This document shows, one piece after another, positions 26,073-34,275 of a DNA stretch of 64,000 nt. The stretch is from Actinokineospora spheciospongiae (lineage in GTDB: Bacteria > Actinomycetota > Actinomycetes > Mycobacteriales > Pseudonocardiaceae). The stretch is from the NCBI RefSeq assembly GCF_000564855.1, contig NZ_AYXG01000004.1:124001-188000 (forward strand), written 5' to 3'. Within the stretch, counting starts at the first letter, position 1, and every line of letters begins with the position of its first letter. Under the pieces are notes generated by a model. The model searched no databases. It was not told the origin of the DNA and saw only the letters and a program-made list of their open reading frames with translations. A program made the position numbers and the translations under genes.

Positions 26073-27298
26073 GAGGCAGCCTCCTTACGAGCCAGGTGGG
26101 TTCGACCGGTGAGCAGCTGTTGCATCATGCCTTTCTTGATGGCGCGAGCGGTTCGGAGGCGCCGCTCGAGGGCAGCGAGCTCGACATCTGTGTCCGCCAA
26201 GACAGCAACAATCGCTGCCTGCTCATCGGAGCTTGGCACGCGCACTCGAACTCTTCCTAGCGAGCCACCATTCGTTAGTGCTCGGGTCGTGTACGACGCT
26301 GTCGCGACAACCTGGCGCCGCACAGACGGCAGCTGGAACTGGTAGGCAAGAAACGTCGTGTTGACGGGGGCGATGGGACGGCCGCGGAGGACGAATCCGC
26401 TGAATACGGCGTCGCGAACATCGCCGACGAGGACGGCTGCGGTTCCGATCTCGTCAACACTCTCAGATGTTCGGGTGAAGAACATGTCCCCCCGACGCGC
26501 CGAGAATCGAGAAATCTCGTCCCGGCTCAAGCTGACGAGTCCTTTAACCCGGTTGGCAGTGATCACGGGTGCTCGCATCACGTCCATGAAGTTGACGATC
26601 GGCGTGCCATGCCCAAAAAACTGGCTGGCCTTGTTTAGGCCATTCTTGAACTCCAGAAGCTCCGACACGGGCTGCTCAATCCAAGCCTCACTGTATCCCG
26701 GCAGGCGGACTCGACCGGTGAGCAGTTCCTGCATGACACCCTGCTTGATCGACCGCTTCTTCGCGATCTGGCGGCCGAGCAACTCGATGAGATCATCCGC
26801 ATCAGCGAGCGCTCCAGCAATCCGGCGTTGCTCGTCCAGGCTCGTTGGAACCCTAAGCGAGATCGACCGTAGCTGCCCGGAGTTCAACGACGGCAGCGCC
26901 GTGGTTGCCGCCAAGCTGGACAGCCTTAAGTCCGTGAGAAGGTAGTGTGCAAACCTTCCGTCCAACTGCTCTGTATCCACGACGTAGGCAGCCATGTTGT
27001 TGTCAATACAGCTGTCTTGTGTAAGGATGCGCTTCCGCTCAAGGAAGACCGCCGCGCCGACCTTCGCGAAAATTATGGCTCCAGCAGGTATACGTGTCGC
27101 TCCGAGTTGCTTGCGCACGCTCTCGGAGATGTAGTTATTGGCGCGACACATGAAGATTTCGTTTCCTGGCAGGTTCATGTCCGAGACCTTGAAGAAGGGC
27201 AACTCCCCAGACTTGACGCCTTGGAACCTCGTCGGGAAGCCGCTACCCCCCTTGAAGTAGCCGACGTCCCCAGCAGGTCGATTCGAGGCGACAGTCAT
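26069..27298 (-). CDS. hsdS: type I restriction-modification specificity subunit
   Basis: This is a 409-residue DNA-recognition subunit. It shows the expected two-fold pattern: two variable target-recognition domains, each followed by a conserved helical region. The first helical region (DEQRRIAGALADADDLIELL, then GVMQELLTGRVRLPGY) and the second (DEQAAIVAVLADTDVELAAL, then GMMQQLLTGRTHLARK) are clearly homologous and pack against HsdM. The two recognition domains define a bipartite DNA site that cannot be read from sequence alone. Overlaps with hsdM and hsdR by 4 bases (ATGA) show translational coupling. Confidence 0.9.
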   Translation of the reverse strand: MTVASNRPAGDVGYFKGGSGFPTRFQGVKSGELPFFKVSDMNLPGNEIFMCRANNYISESVRKQLGATRIPAGAIIFAKVGAAVFLERKRILTQDSCIDNNMAAYVVDTEQLDGRFAHYLLTDLRLSSLAATTALPSLNSGQLRSISLRVPTSLDEQRRIAGALADADDLIELLGRQIAKKRSIKQGVMQELLTGRVRLPGYSEAWIEQPVSELLEFKNGLNKASQFFGHGTPIVNFMDVMRAPVITANRVKGLVSLSRDEISRFSARRGDMFFTRTSESVDEIGTAAVLVGDVRDAVFSGFVLRGRPIAPVNTTFLAYQFQLPSVRRQVVATASYTTRALTNGGSLGRVRVRVPSSDEQAAIVAVLADTDVELAALERRLRTARAIKKGMMQQLLTGRTHLARKEAAS

Positions 27299-29745
27299 TC
27301 GGAGACTCCCATCGCCACCAGATGTCCCCGCAACTTCGCTGCCAGCTCCTCGGCCTTGGCATCAAGATCGCTGGCGGTGAACTCATACCTCTCTGCCAGA
27401 GTTAGTAGTCTTGCAACGAGAGCTTGGCCCAGTGCCGTGACCTCCGCGCCGATCCGGCTGCTGATCGTCCCGCCCCACTTGTCATCGATGATGAGCGCTT
27501 GGATGTCCTCGGTAGTGAGCTTGCCGTAGTGCGCGAGGGCCTGCTCGTGGAGCTTGATTGTCGCTTCCTTGACGGCCTTCTTCGTGGCAGCCTCGGCAGC
27601 GAACAGTTTTATCACGTGATTGAGCGCTTCGATCTCCTCGGCCTCGGCCTTCTCGGCCTTCGCAGCCTTGAGGCGATCTTTGGCGAGTTTGGCCGAGACC
27701 TTGCCCTCATCATCTGCCGCATCCCAGAGCAGACCGTCCTCGACGACTTGCTCCTCGATGTATTCCTCGATGGCCTGGGCAGCGGCCTCCTGCTCGACGA
27801 CGAGGTCATCGAGGTTGACCTTCTCTTCGGGAAAGAACCGGGCGATGACGTACTCCGGCGGGATCAAGTCCATGACCCAGCGCTTGGCATTCGCGCCGGT
27901 GCCGAACACGAAGTGGGAGTCCTCGTACTTGGTCTTGTTGTTCTTGTCCTTCCAGGTGCGAGCCGCGCGCGGCTTGGCTACGGGGTCCCAACCCTCACCC
28001 ACGATCAGAACCACGTCGTCGTGCATCGAGGCGTTCCAGTAGCTCATGAGCTGCTCGTACACGCCGTACTCATCGATGAGCGGTCGGGGACGGAAGGCCT
28101 CCAGCAGCGCTTCAGAGACTTCTTCGATCAGGTCGTTCGGTCGGGTCGTTCTGGTGATGTCGGCCAGCACCTTTCGGCGCGAAGCCCACCACTCGGCAAC
28201 GGTATCAGTCGTACCTGCAGCAAAGGCCTGGTACTCGCTTGAGTCGGTGATGGTCGTCTGGATGTCGGCTTTTTCGACTGCCAGCTCAGAATAGCCGTCG
28301 TGTAGCGGTTTGAACAGCTCGGCGCGCAGGCTGGGGAAGGCATCCCAGTAAGGTTGCAGTGCGTCCAGGTCCCGGTTCGGGATTCCGCCCTGGAGATGGG
28401 CGCGCAGGTCCTGAATGTCTTCGAGCTCGGAGCTGTCGATGTAGCGCGAGATGTTGAGGTTGTAGTCGTTCTTCGGGTCGGCGATCTCCTTGAGCGGCAC
28501 CATGCGTGAGAACCGCTGGATCTCCTTCTGGTTGACGAAGGCGTCGACAATCTTGTGCATGTCGCGCGATCGAAGGCGATTCTTCGGACCGTCCTTCTCG
28601 AATCCCTTGGAAGCGTCGATCATGAAGGTCCCGGTCCGACTGACAGCATCCTTCTTATCGAGCACGATGAGACAGGCGGGGATGCCGGTGCCGTAGAAGA
28701 GGTTGGCTGGCAGACCGATGATCGCCTTAATGTAGCCTCGCTTGACCAACTCCTGACGGATCTTCGCCTCGGTGTTGCCGCGGAAGAGCACACCGTGCGG
28801 CATGACCACGACACCCTTGCCGGTGGACTTCAGCGACTTGACCATATGCAGCAGGAACGCGTAGTCGCCGTTCTTGTCTGGAGGGGTGACGAAACCGTCG
28901 AAGCGGCCATAGTCCTTCTCAACGCCGTTCTTCCATGTCTTCACAGAGAAGGGCGGATTGGCGACTAGATAGTCGAAGGTGTCCAGCCGGTCGTTCTCAC
29001 GGAACTTCGGGTCGGCCAAGGTGTTACCCTGTTCGATCACGTGGGTCTCGTTGCCGTGCAGGATCATGTTCATGCGGGCCAGCGCCCATGTGGCGTTGTC
29101 GTTCTCCTGGCCGTAGATGGTCAGGCCATGCGGAGCTGCATCAACAACCTTGATCAGCAGTGATCCAGATCCACAGGTGGGGTCATAGACCGTAGTGGCC
29201 TTCGGCGTGCTGGCCGGGATCTGGAGCAGCTGCGCCATAACACGAGACACCTCGGCAGGGGTGTAGAATTGACCCTTGCTCTTGCCCGACTGCGTGGCGA
29301 AGTGACGCATCAGGTACTCGTAGGCGTCGCCGAGCAGATCGTCGCCCTCCGCCTTTGAGCCGGAGAAGTCCATGTCCTGGAAGATGCCGATCAGGTTCGA
29401 CACCTTGTCCTGAAGGTCCTTGCCGGAGCCAAGCTTGGTTGGGTCGTCAAAATCAGCGTTGTTGATGACACCTTGCAGGTTGTTCGCCTCCGCGAGTTTG
29501 CGGATGGCGACGTTGACCCTCTCGCCGACGTCTGGCCGGCCCTTGAGCGTGATCAGGTAGTCGAATGAGCCGTCCTCGGGCACGTCAATGAGTGCATACG
29601 GATCGGCCTTAGCCTTGTCTGACACGTACTTCACGAACAGCAGCGTCAGGACGTAGTCCTTGTACTGACTGGCGTCCATGCTGCCGCGGAGCTCATCGGC
29701 ACTGCTCCAAAGAGAGCTGTACAGGTCTGACTTTTTGAGAGCCAT
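27295..29745 (-). CDS. hsdM: type I restriction-modification methyltransferase subunit
   Basis: This is an 816-residue N6-adenine methyltransferase. The ATG at 29745 (MALKKSDLYSSLWSSADELR) follows a GAAAGGG 10-12 bases upstream and matches the usual HsdM N-terminus. The S-adenosylmethionine motif (DPTCGSGSLLIKV, near residue 187-199) and the catalytic NPPF (near 262) are intact. The C-terminal 250 residues are longer than the E. coli type and end in a helical, Lys/Glu-rich segment, as in many actinobacterial HsdM proteins. It is the first gene of the hsdM-hsdS-hsdR operon, so host methylation is made first. Confidence 0.95.
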   Translation of the reverse strand: MALKKSDLYSSLWSSADELRGSMDASQYKDYVLTLLFVKYVSDKAKADPYALIDVPEDGSFDYLITLKGRPDVGERVNVAIRKLAEANNLQGVINNADFDDPTKLGSGKDLQDKVSNLIGIFQDMDFSGSKAEGDDLLGDAYEYLMRHFATQSGKSKGQFYTPAEVSRVMAQLLQIPASTPKATTVYDPTCGSGSLLIKVVDAAPHGLTIYGQENDNATWALARMNMILHGNETHVIEQGNTLADPKFRENDRLDTFDYLVANPPFSVKTWKNGVEKDYGRFDGFVTPPDKNGDYAFLLHMVKSLKSTGKGVVVMPHGVLFRGNTEAKIRQELVKRGYIKAIIGLPANLFYGTGIPACLIVLDKKDAVSRTGTFMIDASKGFEKDGPKNRLRSRDMHKIVDAFVNQKEIQRFSRMVPLKEIADPKNDYNLNISRYIDSSELEDIQDLRAHLQGGIPNRDLDALQPYWDAFPSLRAELFKPLHDGYSELAVEKADIQTTITDSSEYQAFAAGTTDTVAEWWASRRKVLADITRTTRPNDLIEEVSEALLEAFRPRPLIDEYGVYEQLMSYWNASMHDDVVLIVGEGWDPVAKPRAARTWKDKNNKTKYEDSHFVFGTGANAKRWVMDLIPPEYVIARFFPEEKVNLDDLVVEQEAAAQAIEEYIEEQVVEDGLLWDAADDEGKVSAKLAKDRLKAAKAEKAEAEEIEALNHVIKLFAAEAATKKAVKEATIKLHEQALAHYGKLTTEDIQALIIDDKWGGTISSRIGAEVTALGQALVARLLTLAERYEFTASDLDAKAEELAAKLRGHLVAMGVSE

Positions 29746-29856
29746 TACCACGCCACCCTTTCGCTCAACCCGAGACCTGAGCCTGCCCGAATCCCTGCGG
29801 CGAGGCGTGCATGTGACCTGTCCATCCTTGACACCTGTCTCTATGTAACGTAACGT

Positions 29857-29889
29857 GCAACAGTTATTACAAAGAGTGATGACTGTTGC
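29857..29889. promoter_or_regulatory. inverted repeat upstream of hsdM, possible operator
   Basis: GCAACAGT at 29857-29864 and ACTGTTGC at 29882-29889 form a perfect 8-bp inverted repeat with a 17-base spacer, about 110-145 bases before the hsdM start. On the - strand a TTGTAA (in the spacer) and a TACATA downstream could be promoter elements, but their spacing (about 19) is poor. A regulator bound here could control the restriction operon; none is encoded nearby. Confidence 0.4.
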
Positions 29890-30210
29890 GAGCGTTCTCA
29901 CGATAGCGCCGTGCACCGACGAAGCAGCTCATTGGTACGGATCGGCTCTGGTGCCGCTGTTCCTGTAGCTCAGCGGCGGACTGGCGCCGGTTGTGCTCGG
30001 ACCCCGCGCGCTGGAGCAGGGCCTGTGAGCAGCGTCTGCCCCGTTCGACCTCGATATGCTGGCCCTCGGGCCTGGTGGCCACGAGGAGCGGTTACTCGAC
30101 GTGACCCGACACTAGGGTGCATCCCTGGCCTTCGCGCGCTGACGACAGCGTCTGGCCCCAGCGAGGACGGGGTCTGTCAAACGAGCGGTGTAACTCTGGG
30201 TTGAAAGGGG
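29890..30210. other. intergenic region, no supported gene
   Basis: About 320 bases between the hsdM promoter region and the transposase remnant. No frame has a good start site or a recognisable product. It probably contains debris from insertion events. Confidence 0.4.
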
Positions 30211-30352
30211 TTACTTGCGTCCGGCGGCGAGGCGGCCGTCGAAGGCGAGGTCGAAGGTGTTCATTGCTGGTTTCCAGCGCATGGTCCAGCGGCGGCGTCC
30301 GGTGCCGGTCGGGTCGAGACTCATGACCGCGAGGTAGACGCACTTAAGCCGA
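30211..30352 (-). pseudogene. C-terminal remnant of an IS256-family transposase
   Basis: On the - strand the fragment begins LKCVYLAVMSLDPTGTGRRR and runs through WTMRWKPAMNTFDLAFDGRL to AAGRK and a stop. This matches the end of IS256-type transposases, where 'AALKCLYLAV' precedes 'SLDPTGKGRRRWTMRWKPAL'. The frame is closed by a TGA a few codons upstream of the match. Only about 45 of roughly 400 residues remain, so it is a dead relic of an insertion at the edge of the defence region. Confidence 0.75.
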
Positions 30353-30652
30353 TAATGCGTGATCAGGCTTCATCGAAGCTCAACTCACCGACAACGCCAC
30401 CACCCCGACCCAACGGTGCCCAACCACGACCAACGGGCCCAAAGCGAGTTCGGCTACGCGTCTGACCTGGGCGGATGCGGCAGGTTCGGGAAGGTTGGCG
30501 AAAATCACCCGATCGGGAAGATCAATCCTGACCCCTCAACGAGATCAACAGCCAGCAGGAGGAGTTGATCTCCAATTTTTCTCCTTACCGGCGGGTAGGA
30601 CGATCTTTCCCTCCACAAGGGACGATCAACACCACGCGGTCCCGGAAAGATC
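30353..30652. other. intergenic region between the IS remnant and tRNA-Pro
   Basis: About 300 bases with lower GC than the neighbours. No supported gene or integrase is visible. It lies on the 3' side of the tRNA gene, where integrative elements commonly insert. Confidence 0.4.
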
Positions 30653-30696
30653 AAAACGCCCGCCGACCTGCGAGTTCTCGCAGAGTCGACGGGCGT
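30653..30696 (-). terminator. rho-independent terminator of tRNA-Pro
   Basis: Read on the - strand, CGCCCGTCGAC and GTCGGCGGGCG pair around an inner CTGCGAG/CTCGCAG hairpin and are followed by TTTTGATC. It starts about 11 bases after the tRNA 3' end. Confidence 0.75.
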
Positions 30697-30706
30697 CTGA
30701 CGACCG

Positions 30707-30780
<74 letters not shown>

Positions 30781-30988
30781 GCCACAGTCGCTCTCGCGGC
30801 TGCCGGGTAAGAGTAGCGCACGCCTGTGTGGGGGTTTCGGCGGGGCTGGGTCACGGTGTTCGGGGTGCGACCAGGATGTTTGCGAACGCTTGACCTGGGG
30901 ATTTGGGTGGCTGGCTTGCCGCTTGCCCTGATCGGGGAGTCGGTGGTGCGCTGCTGTGGTCGCGGCAGGTTCTGTCTGGGGGCGGGGG

Positions 30989-32194
30989 CTACAGGCGGCC
31001 GGTGGGGAGGTGGCCTGCGGTGAGGGCTTCGACCTGTTCGGGGGTGAACGGGGGGTTGAGCAGGATTTCGTGGGTGGCGTAGCAGCGGAACATGTCGGCT
31101 ATGTAGTGCATTCGGTCTGGGAGGTCGGACCAGTCTTCGGCGGCGGTGTCCAGGGGGCTGTCGGGGGTGGGGTCGACCTGGTGGAGGAGGGCGAGGAGGT
31201 CGGGGTTGGTGAGGTGGGTCAGGGGGGCGGGGTAGGTGGCGGTGAGGTCGTCGCTGAGGTCCAGGTGGGTGTTGTTGGGGAGGGTGAGGGTGAGGAGGAG
31301 TTTGGTGATGGTTTTGCGGGTGAGGGTGCGGGCTGGTTCCAGGAGGGTTTCGACAGTGGCGCGGAGGAGGGTGATGAGGGGGAGGGCGATGTGGGGGAGA
31401 GGAGATGGGGTGCGGGGGCGGGGGGATGGGGTGTGAGGTAGGGGGCTGGAGGTGTGGGGCGGGAGCTCGTGGGTCAAGAACTGGGGGGTTCGGATGGGGG
31501 TGGTCAGGGCGGCGGTGATCTCGGGTTGCAGGCGGGTTTGTTCGTGCAGGCCGACCTCGATGTTGGCCAGGAGCAGGAGTTCGGTTCGGGCCTTCGGGTC
31601 CTCGGTGAACCTGGCTCGGTAGTAGTGGGTGAACGCCTGCTGGAGGTAGTGCTGGCCGTTGGGGGGCGGGCCGGGGCGGAGGGTGGCGCAGAAGGCGGCG
31701 ATTCGCTGGTCGTCGGGGGTTTGGGTGTGGGCGAACTCGGTCAGGAAGCGGGCGAACTCGTGGGCGATTTCGGCGAAGACCTTGAGGTTGCCTCGTGCTC
31801 CGGCCTCGCTGGCTGCTTCGAGGCGGGTGAGGGTGGCGATGGGGTGGTGGACCAGGCGTTCGGCGACTTGGTGGGGGAGTGCTCGGCGTAATGCTTCCGC
31901 GAGCAGGGCGGCTATGGCGGAGGACTGGGGGGAGGCGGTGAGGAGTCTTTCGGCCAGGCGGCGGGGGTCTTCCTGGCGGATGGTTTGGCCGACCTGTTTT
32001 GAGGCCCACACCGCGAAGGTGCACCAGTTGGCCGAGCCGCCGGTGAAGTCGGTGAGGGCTCGGGACAGGGCGTGGTAGCAGTGGGTGATCATCAGGTTGC
32101 GGATGATCGGGTCGGGATGGGCGGCGATGCGGGTGACGTCGGCGACCGTCGGGGTGGGGGGTTCCTGCACGTCCGCGCGGAGGGGGGTGGTCAT
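30989..32194 (-). CDS. hypothetical protein, 401 residues, family common in actinomycetes
   Basis: The ATG at 32194 (MTTPLRADVQEPP) is preferred because GGAAGG lies upstream; longer starts lack one. The N-terminal half contains MITHCYHALSRALTDFTGGS followed by ANWCTFAVWASKQVGQTIRQ, and the middle has THYYRARFTEDPKARTELLL and ANIEVGLHEQTRLQPEI. I know this pattern from uncharacterised streptomycete-type proteins but no function. Around residues 255-285 there is a Pro/Thr/Ser/His repeat-like insertion. It has no signal peptide. Whether it belongs to the lanthipeptide locus beside it is uncertain; a gap of 280 bases separates them. Confidence 0.75.
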   Translation of the reverse strand: MTTPLRADVQEPPTPTVADVTRIAAHPDPIIRNLMITHCYHALSRALTDFTGGSANWCTFAVWASKQVGQTIRQEDPRRLAERLLTASPQSSAIAALLAEALRRALPHQVAERLVHHPIATLTRLEAASEAGARGNLKVFAEIAHEFARFLTEFAHTQTPDDQRIAAFCATLRPGPPPNGQHYLQQAFTHYYRARFTEDPKARTELLLLANIEVGLHEQTRLQPEITAALTTPIRTPQFLTHELPPHTSSPLPHTPSPRPRTPSPLPHIALPLITLLRATVETLLEPARTLTRKTITKLLLTLTLPNNTHLDLSDDLTATYPAPLTHLTNPDLLALLHQVDPTPDSPLDTAAEDWSDLPDRMHYIADMFRCYATHEILLNPPFTPEQVEALTAGHLPTGRL

Positions 32195-32476
32195 CGAGGG
32201 GGCCTTCCTGTCCGGGGTTCGCAGGGCCATGACAGGTGTCGCGCGGGTGGGGGTTGTTGTTAGGGGTGATCTGTCGGTGTTCGCGCGGCTGGGGTTGGGG
32301 GAGTTGGCTGGGGGGTAAGGGGGAGTCGGCTGTCGGGCTTCGCTGGTGTGGTTGCTTGGGGCGGGGGTGGTCGGGTTGCGGGGTTTCGGTGGGGTGGGCA
32401 TTCAAGAGTTGGCGACCGGGCTCCGCTGGGGTGCTCGGTGCCGGAGGGAATTGGCTGCGGGGGATTGGTGGGGTGG

Positions 32477-33397
32477 TCACTTGGGGCAGGGGCAGTCCGG
32501 GGTGAAGCCGGTCAGTCGGGTGCAGAGCAGTACCGGGCCGGAGGATGAGCTGACCTGGAGCGTTCCGTCGGAGCGGGTGGTCAGGAGCACGGTCACCGCC
32601 TCGGCTCCCTGGTGGGGCTCGGTCGACTTGCCGTCCAGGTTGTGGTCGCGGGTGCGGTGGTTGAACGCGTACAGGCCCGCCGCGGCGGCCAGGGCCAGCC
32701 ACAGGATGCCGAGTAGCAGGTAGCGGAGCGTCAGGTCCTCGGTGAACGCCGCGGCCACGGCGCTCTGCATGGCTCCGAACGTCGGGAGGAGGGTGACCCC
32801 GCCGCCCGCTGAGGACGGGGTGATGATCGGGTTCTGGACCATCACGTCGACCAGGCTGATCATGATGATCAGGAACATCCCGGCCAGTTCCGTGCGGAAC
32901 ACCATTGCCAGGACGATCCCGATGCCGCCGTAGGTCAGGCCGCTGACGGACAGGCTCACCAGCAGCAACACGAACTGCTCGGGGCGCCAGAACAGCAGTA
33001 GCAGCAGGGAGGCGTACAGGGCGACCACCCCGGCGGCGGCGAGCAGGGCGAGCAGCTTGGCCAGCAGCAGCGCCGAGCGGGGGAAGCCCGCCAGGACCAG
33101 GCGGCGGTCGAAGTCGGCTGAGCGGCGGACGGCGGTGAACATCATGAAGCCGACGATCAGGGTGACCGCGTTCATCGCCCCGGAGATCATGCCCAGCTCG
33201 TTGGCGTCCACCGGGATGGTCCGGCCCGCTGGGCGGGAGTGGAAGTCGACGGGTTCGCTGGGGATGATCACGTTCACCAGCAGCAGCCACACCGGGATGA
33301 ACACCAGCACCAGGGCGAGGGCGACCCGGTTGCGGGAGTGCTGGGTGATCTCGTGCCTGGTGGCGTCGGACAGCGAGTCCGACCAGGTCGCCGTCAT
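32477..33397 (-). CDS. ABC transporter permease with Ser/Cys-rich C-terminal tail
   Basis: This is a 306-residue ABC-2-type membrane protein with six predicted helices between residues 25 and 245 (VALALVLVFIPVWLLLVNVI first). It pairs with the ATPase gene upstream, which it overlaps by 4 bases. The pair probably exports the lanthipeptide or protects the producer from it. An unusual soluble tail of about 50 residues follows the last helix and ends SSSSGPVLLCTRL-TGFTPDCPCPK, with three Cys. That tail is not a normal part of such permeases. The gene ends the lanthipeptide operon. Confidence 0.85.
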   Translation of the reverse strand: MTATWSDSLSDATRHEITQHSRNRVALALVLVFIPVWLLLVNVIIPSEPVDFHSRPAGRTIPVDANELGMISGAMNAVTLIVGFMMFTAVRRSADFDRRLVLAGFPRSALLLAKLLALLAAAGVVALYASLLLLLFWRPEQFVLLLVSLSVSGLTYGGIGIVLAMVFRTELAGMFLIIMISLVDVMVQNPIITPSSAGGGVTLLPTFGAMQSAVAAAFTEDLTLRYLLLGILWLALAAAAGLYAFNHRTRDHNLDGKSTEPHQGAEAVTVLLTTRSDGTLQVSSSSGPVLLCTRLTGFTPDCPCPK

Positions 33398-34242
33398 GCC
33401 CCGGTCACCTTCCGCGCCGTGGCGGCGGCTCGGCCGACGGTCTTGCGGACCGCGCCGACCGTTCGGGCCGCGGGGGGTTCAGGGCGCCGCGTGGCGCCCG
33501 TGGCCTTGGCGGTCGCGGTCCTGGTGCCCTTCTGCGTCGAAGGCTTGCCGACGGCGGGTTCCCCGTCCGCGGTGGCCTGCTCGATCGCGGTCCGCTCGAG
33601 TGCCGGCGCCCCGACCGCGGGCGGGTCGACGGCCTCCTCGGTGGTGAGGCGGCCCTCGCGGAGTTTGTGCAGGCGGTCGAAGCGGGCGGTGTCGTGGGCC
33701 AGGTGGGAGATGATCAGGACCGACCGGCCGCGGTCGCGCAGTTCCTCCGCGATGGACCAGAAGTTGAGGTAGTTGTCCCAGTCGAAGCCCTGGTAGGGCT
33801 CGTCCATCAGCACCACGTCGGGGTCGTGCATGAGGGCGATCGTCAGGTTGAGCTTCTGCCGCGTCCCGCCGGAGAGCAGGCCCGCCTTGACCGACCGGTG
33901 CCGCTCGTAGCCCAGCCGCTCCACCAGTTGGTTCGCGTGCTCCAGCGAGCGCAGCCCGTAGGCCCGCCGGAACAGGGCCAGGTGCTGGTCGGGGGTCAGC
34001 TCGTCGTTCAGCACGATCTTCTGCGGGCAGTAGCCGAGCCTGCCCGCGTAGAGCGCGTCGCCGCGGTCGGCGGGGAGTTCGCCCGCCAGGACCCGCAGCA
34101 GGGGCGACTTGCCCGCGCCGTTCTCGCCGATGATCCCGAACAGCTCGCCGGGGGCGAGGTCGAACTCGACGCCGCGCAGCACCTCGTGGCCCCGGAAGGA
34201 CTTGTGCAGGTCGACCACCCGCAGTACGTTTCTGTGCTCCAT
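33394..34242 (-). CDS. ABC transporter ATP-binding protein
   Basis: This is a 282-residue ATPase partner of the following permease. GGGAGGACC precedes the ATG. Walker A is GENGAGKSP (a Pro replaces the usual Thr/Ser), the Q loop lies in GRLGYCPQKI, the signature is LSGGT and Walker B is VVLMDEP, then a His switch in ISHLAHD. The C-terminal 70 residues are a Pro/Ala/Thr/Lys-rich extension without fold. The gene lies between lanC and the permease gene, the usual place for an export or immunity transporter in such loci. Confidence 0.9.
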   Translation of the reverse strand: MEHRNVLRVVDLHKSFRGHEVLRGVEFDLAPGELFGIIGENGAGKSPLLRVLAGELPADRGDALYAGRLGYCPQKIVLNDELTPDQHLALFRRAYGLRSLEHANQLVERLGYERHRSVKAGLLSGGTRQKLNLTIALMHDPDVVLMDEPYQGFDWDNYLNFWSIAEELRDRGRSVLIISHLAHDTARFDRLHKLREGRLTTEEAVDPPAVGAPALERTAIEQATADGEPAVGKPSTQKGTRTATAKATGATRRPEPPAARTVGAVRKTVGRAAATARKVTGA

Positions 34243-34275
34243 TTCGGTCCTCCCAGGACATCGGGGTCAGGGCGG

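Noticed and set aside
29930-30010. Possible tRNA-like segment (GCTCAGCGGCGGACTGG)
   Set aside because: It lacks matching acceptor, anticodon and T arms, so it is not a tRNA.
31390-31460. Possible repeat array inside the 401-residue protein gene
   Set aside because: It is a short Pro/Thr/Ser/His low-complexity insertion in one coding frame, not a CRISPR or DNA repeat array; no CRISPR was seen anywhere in the window.
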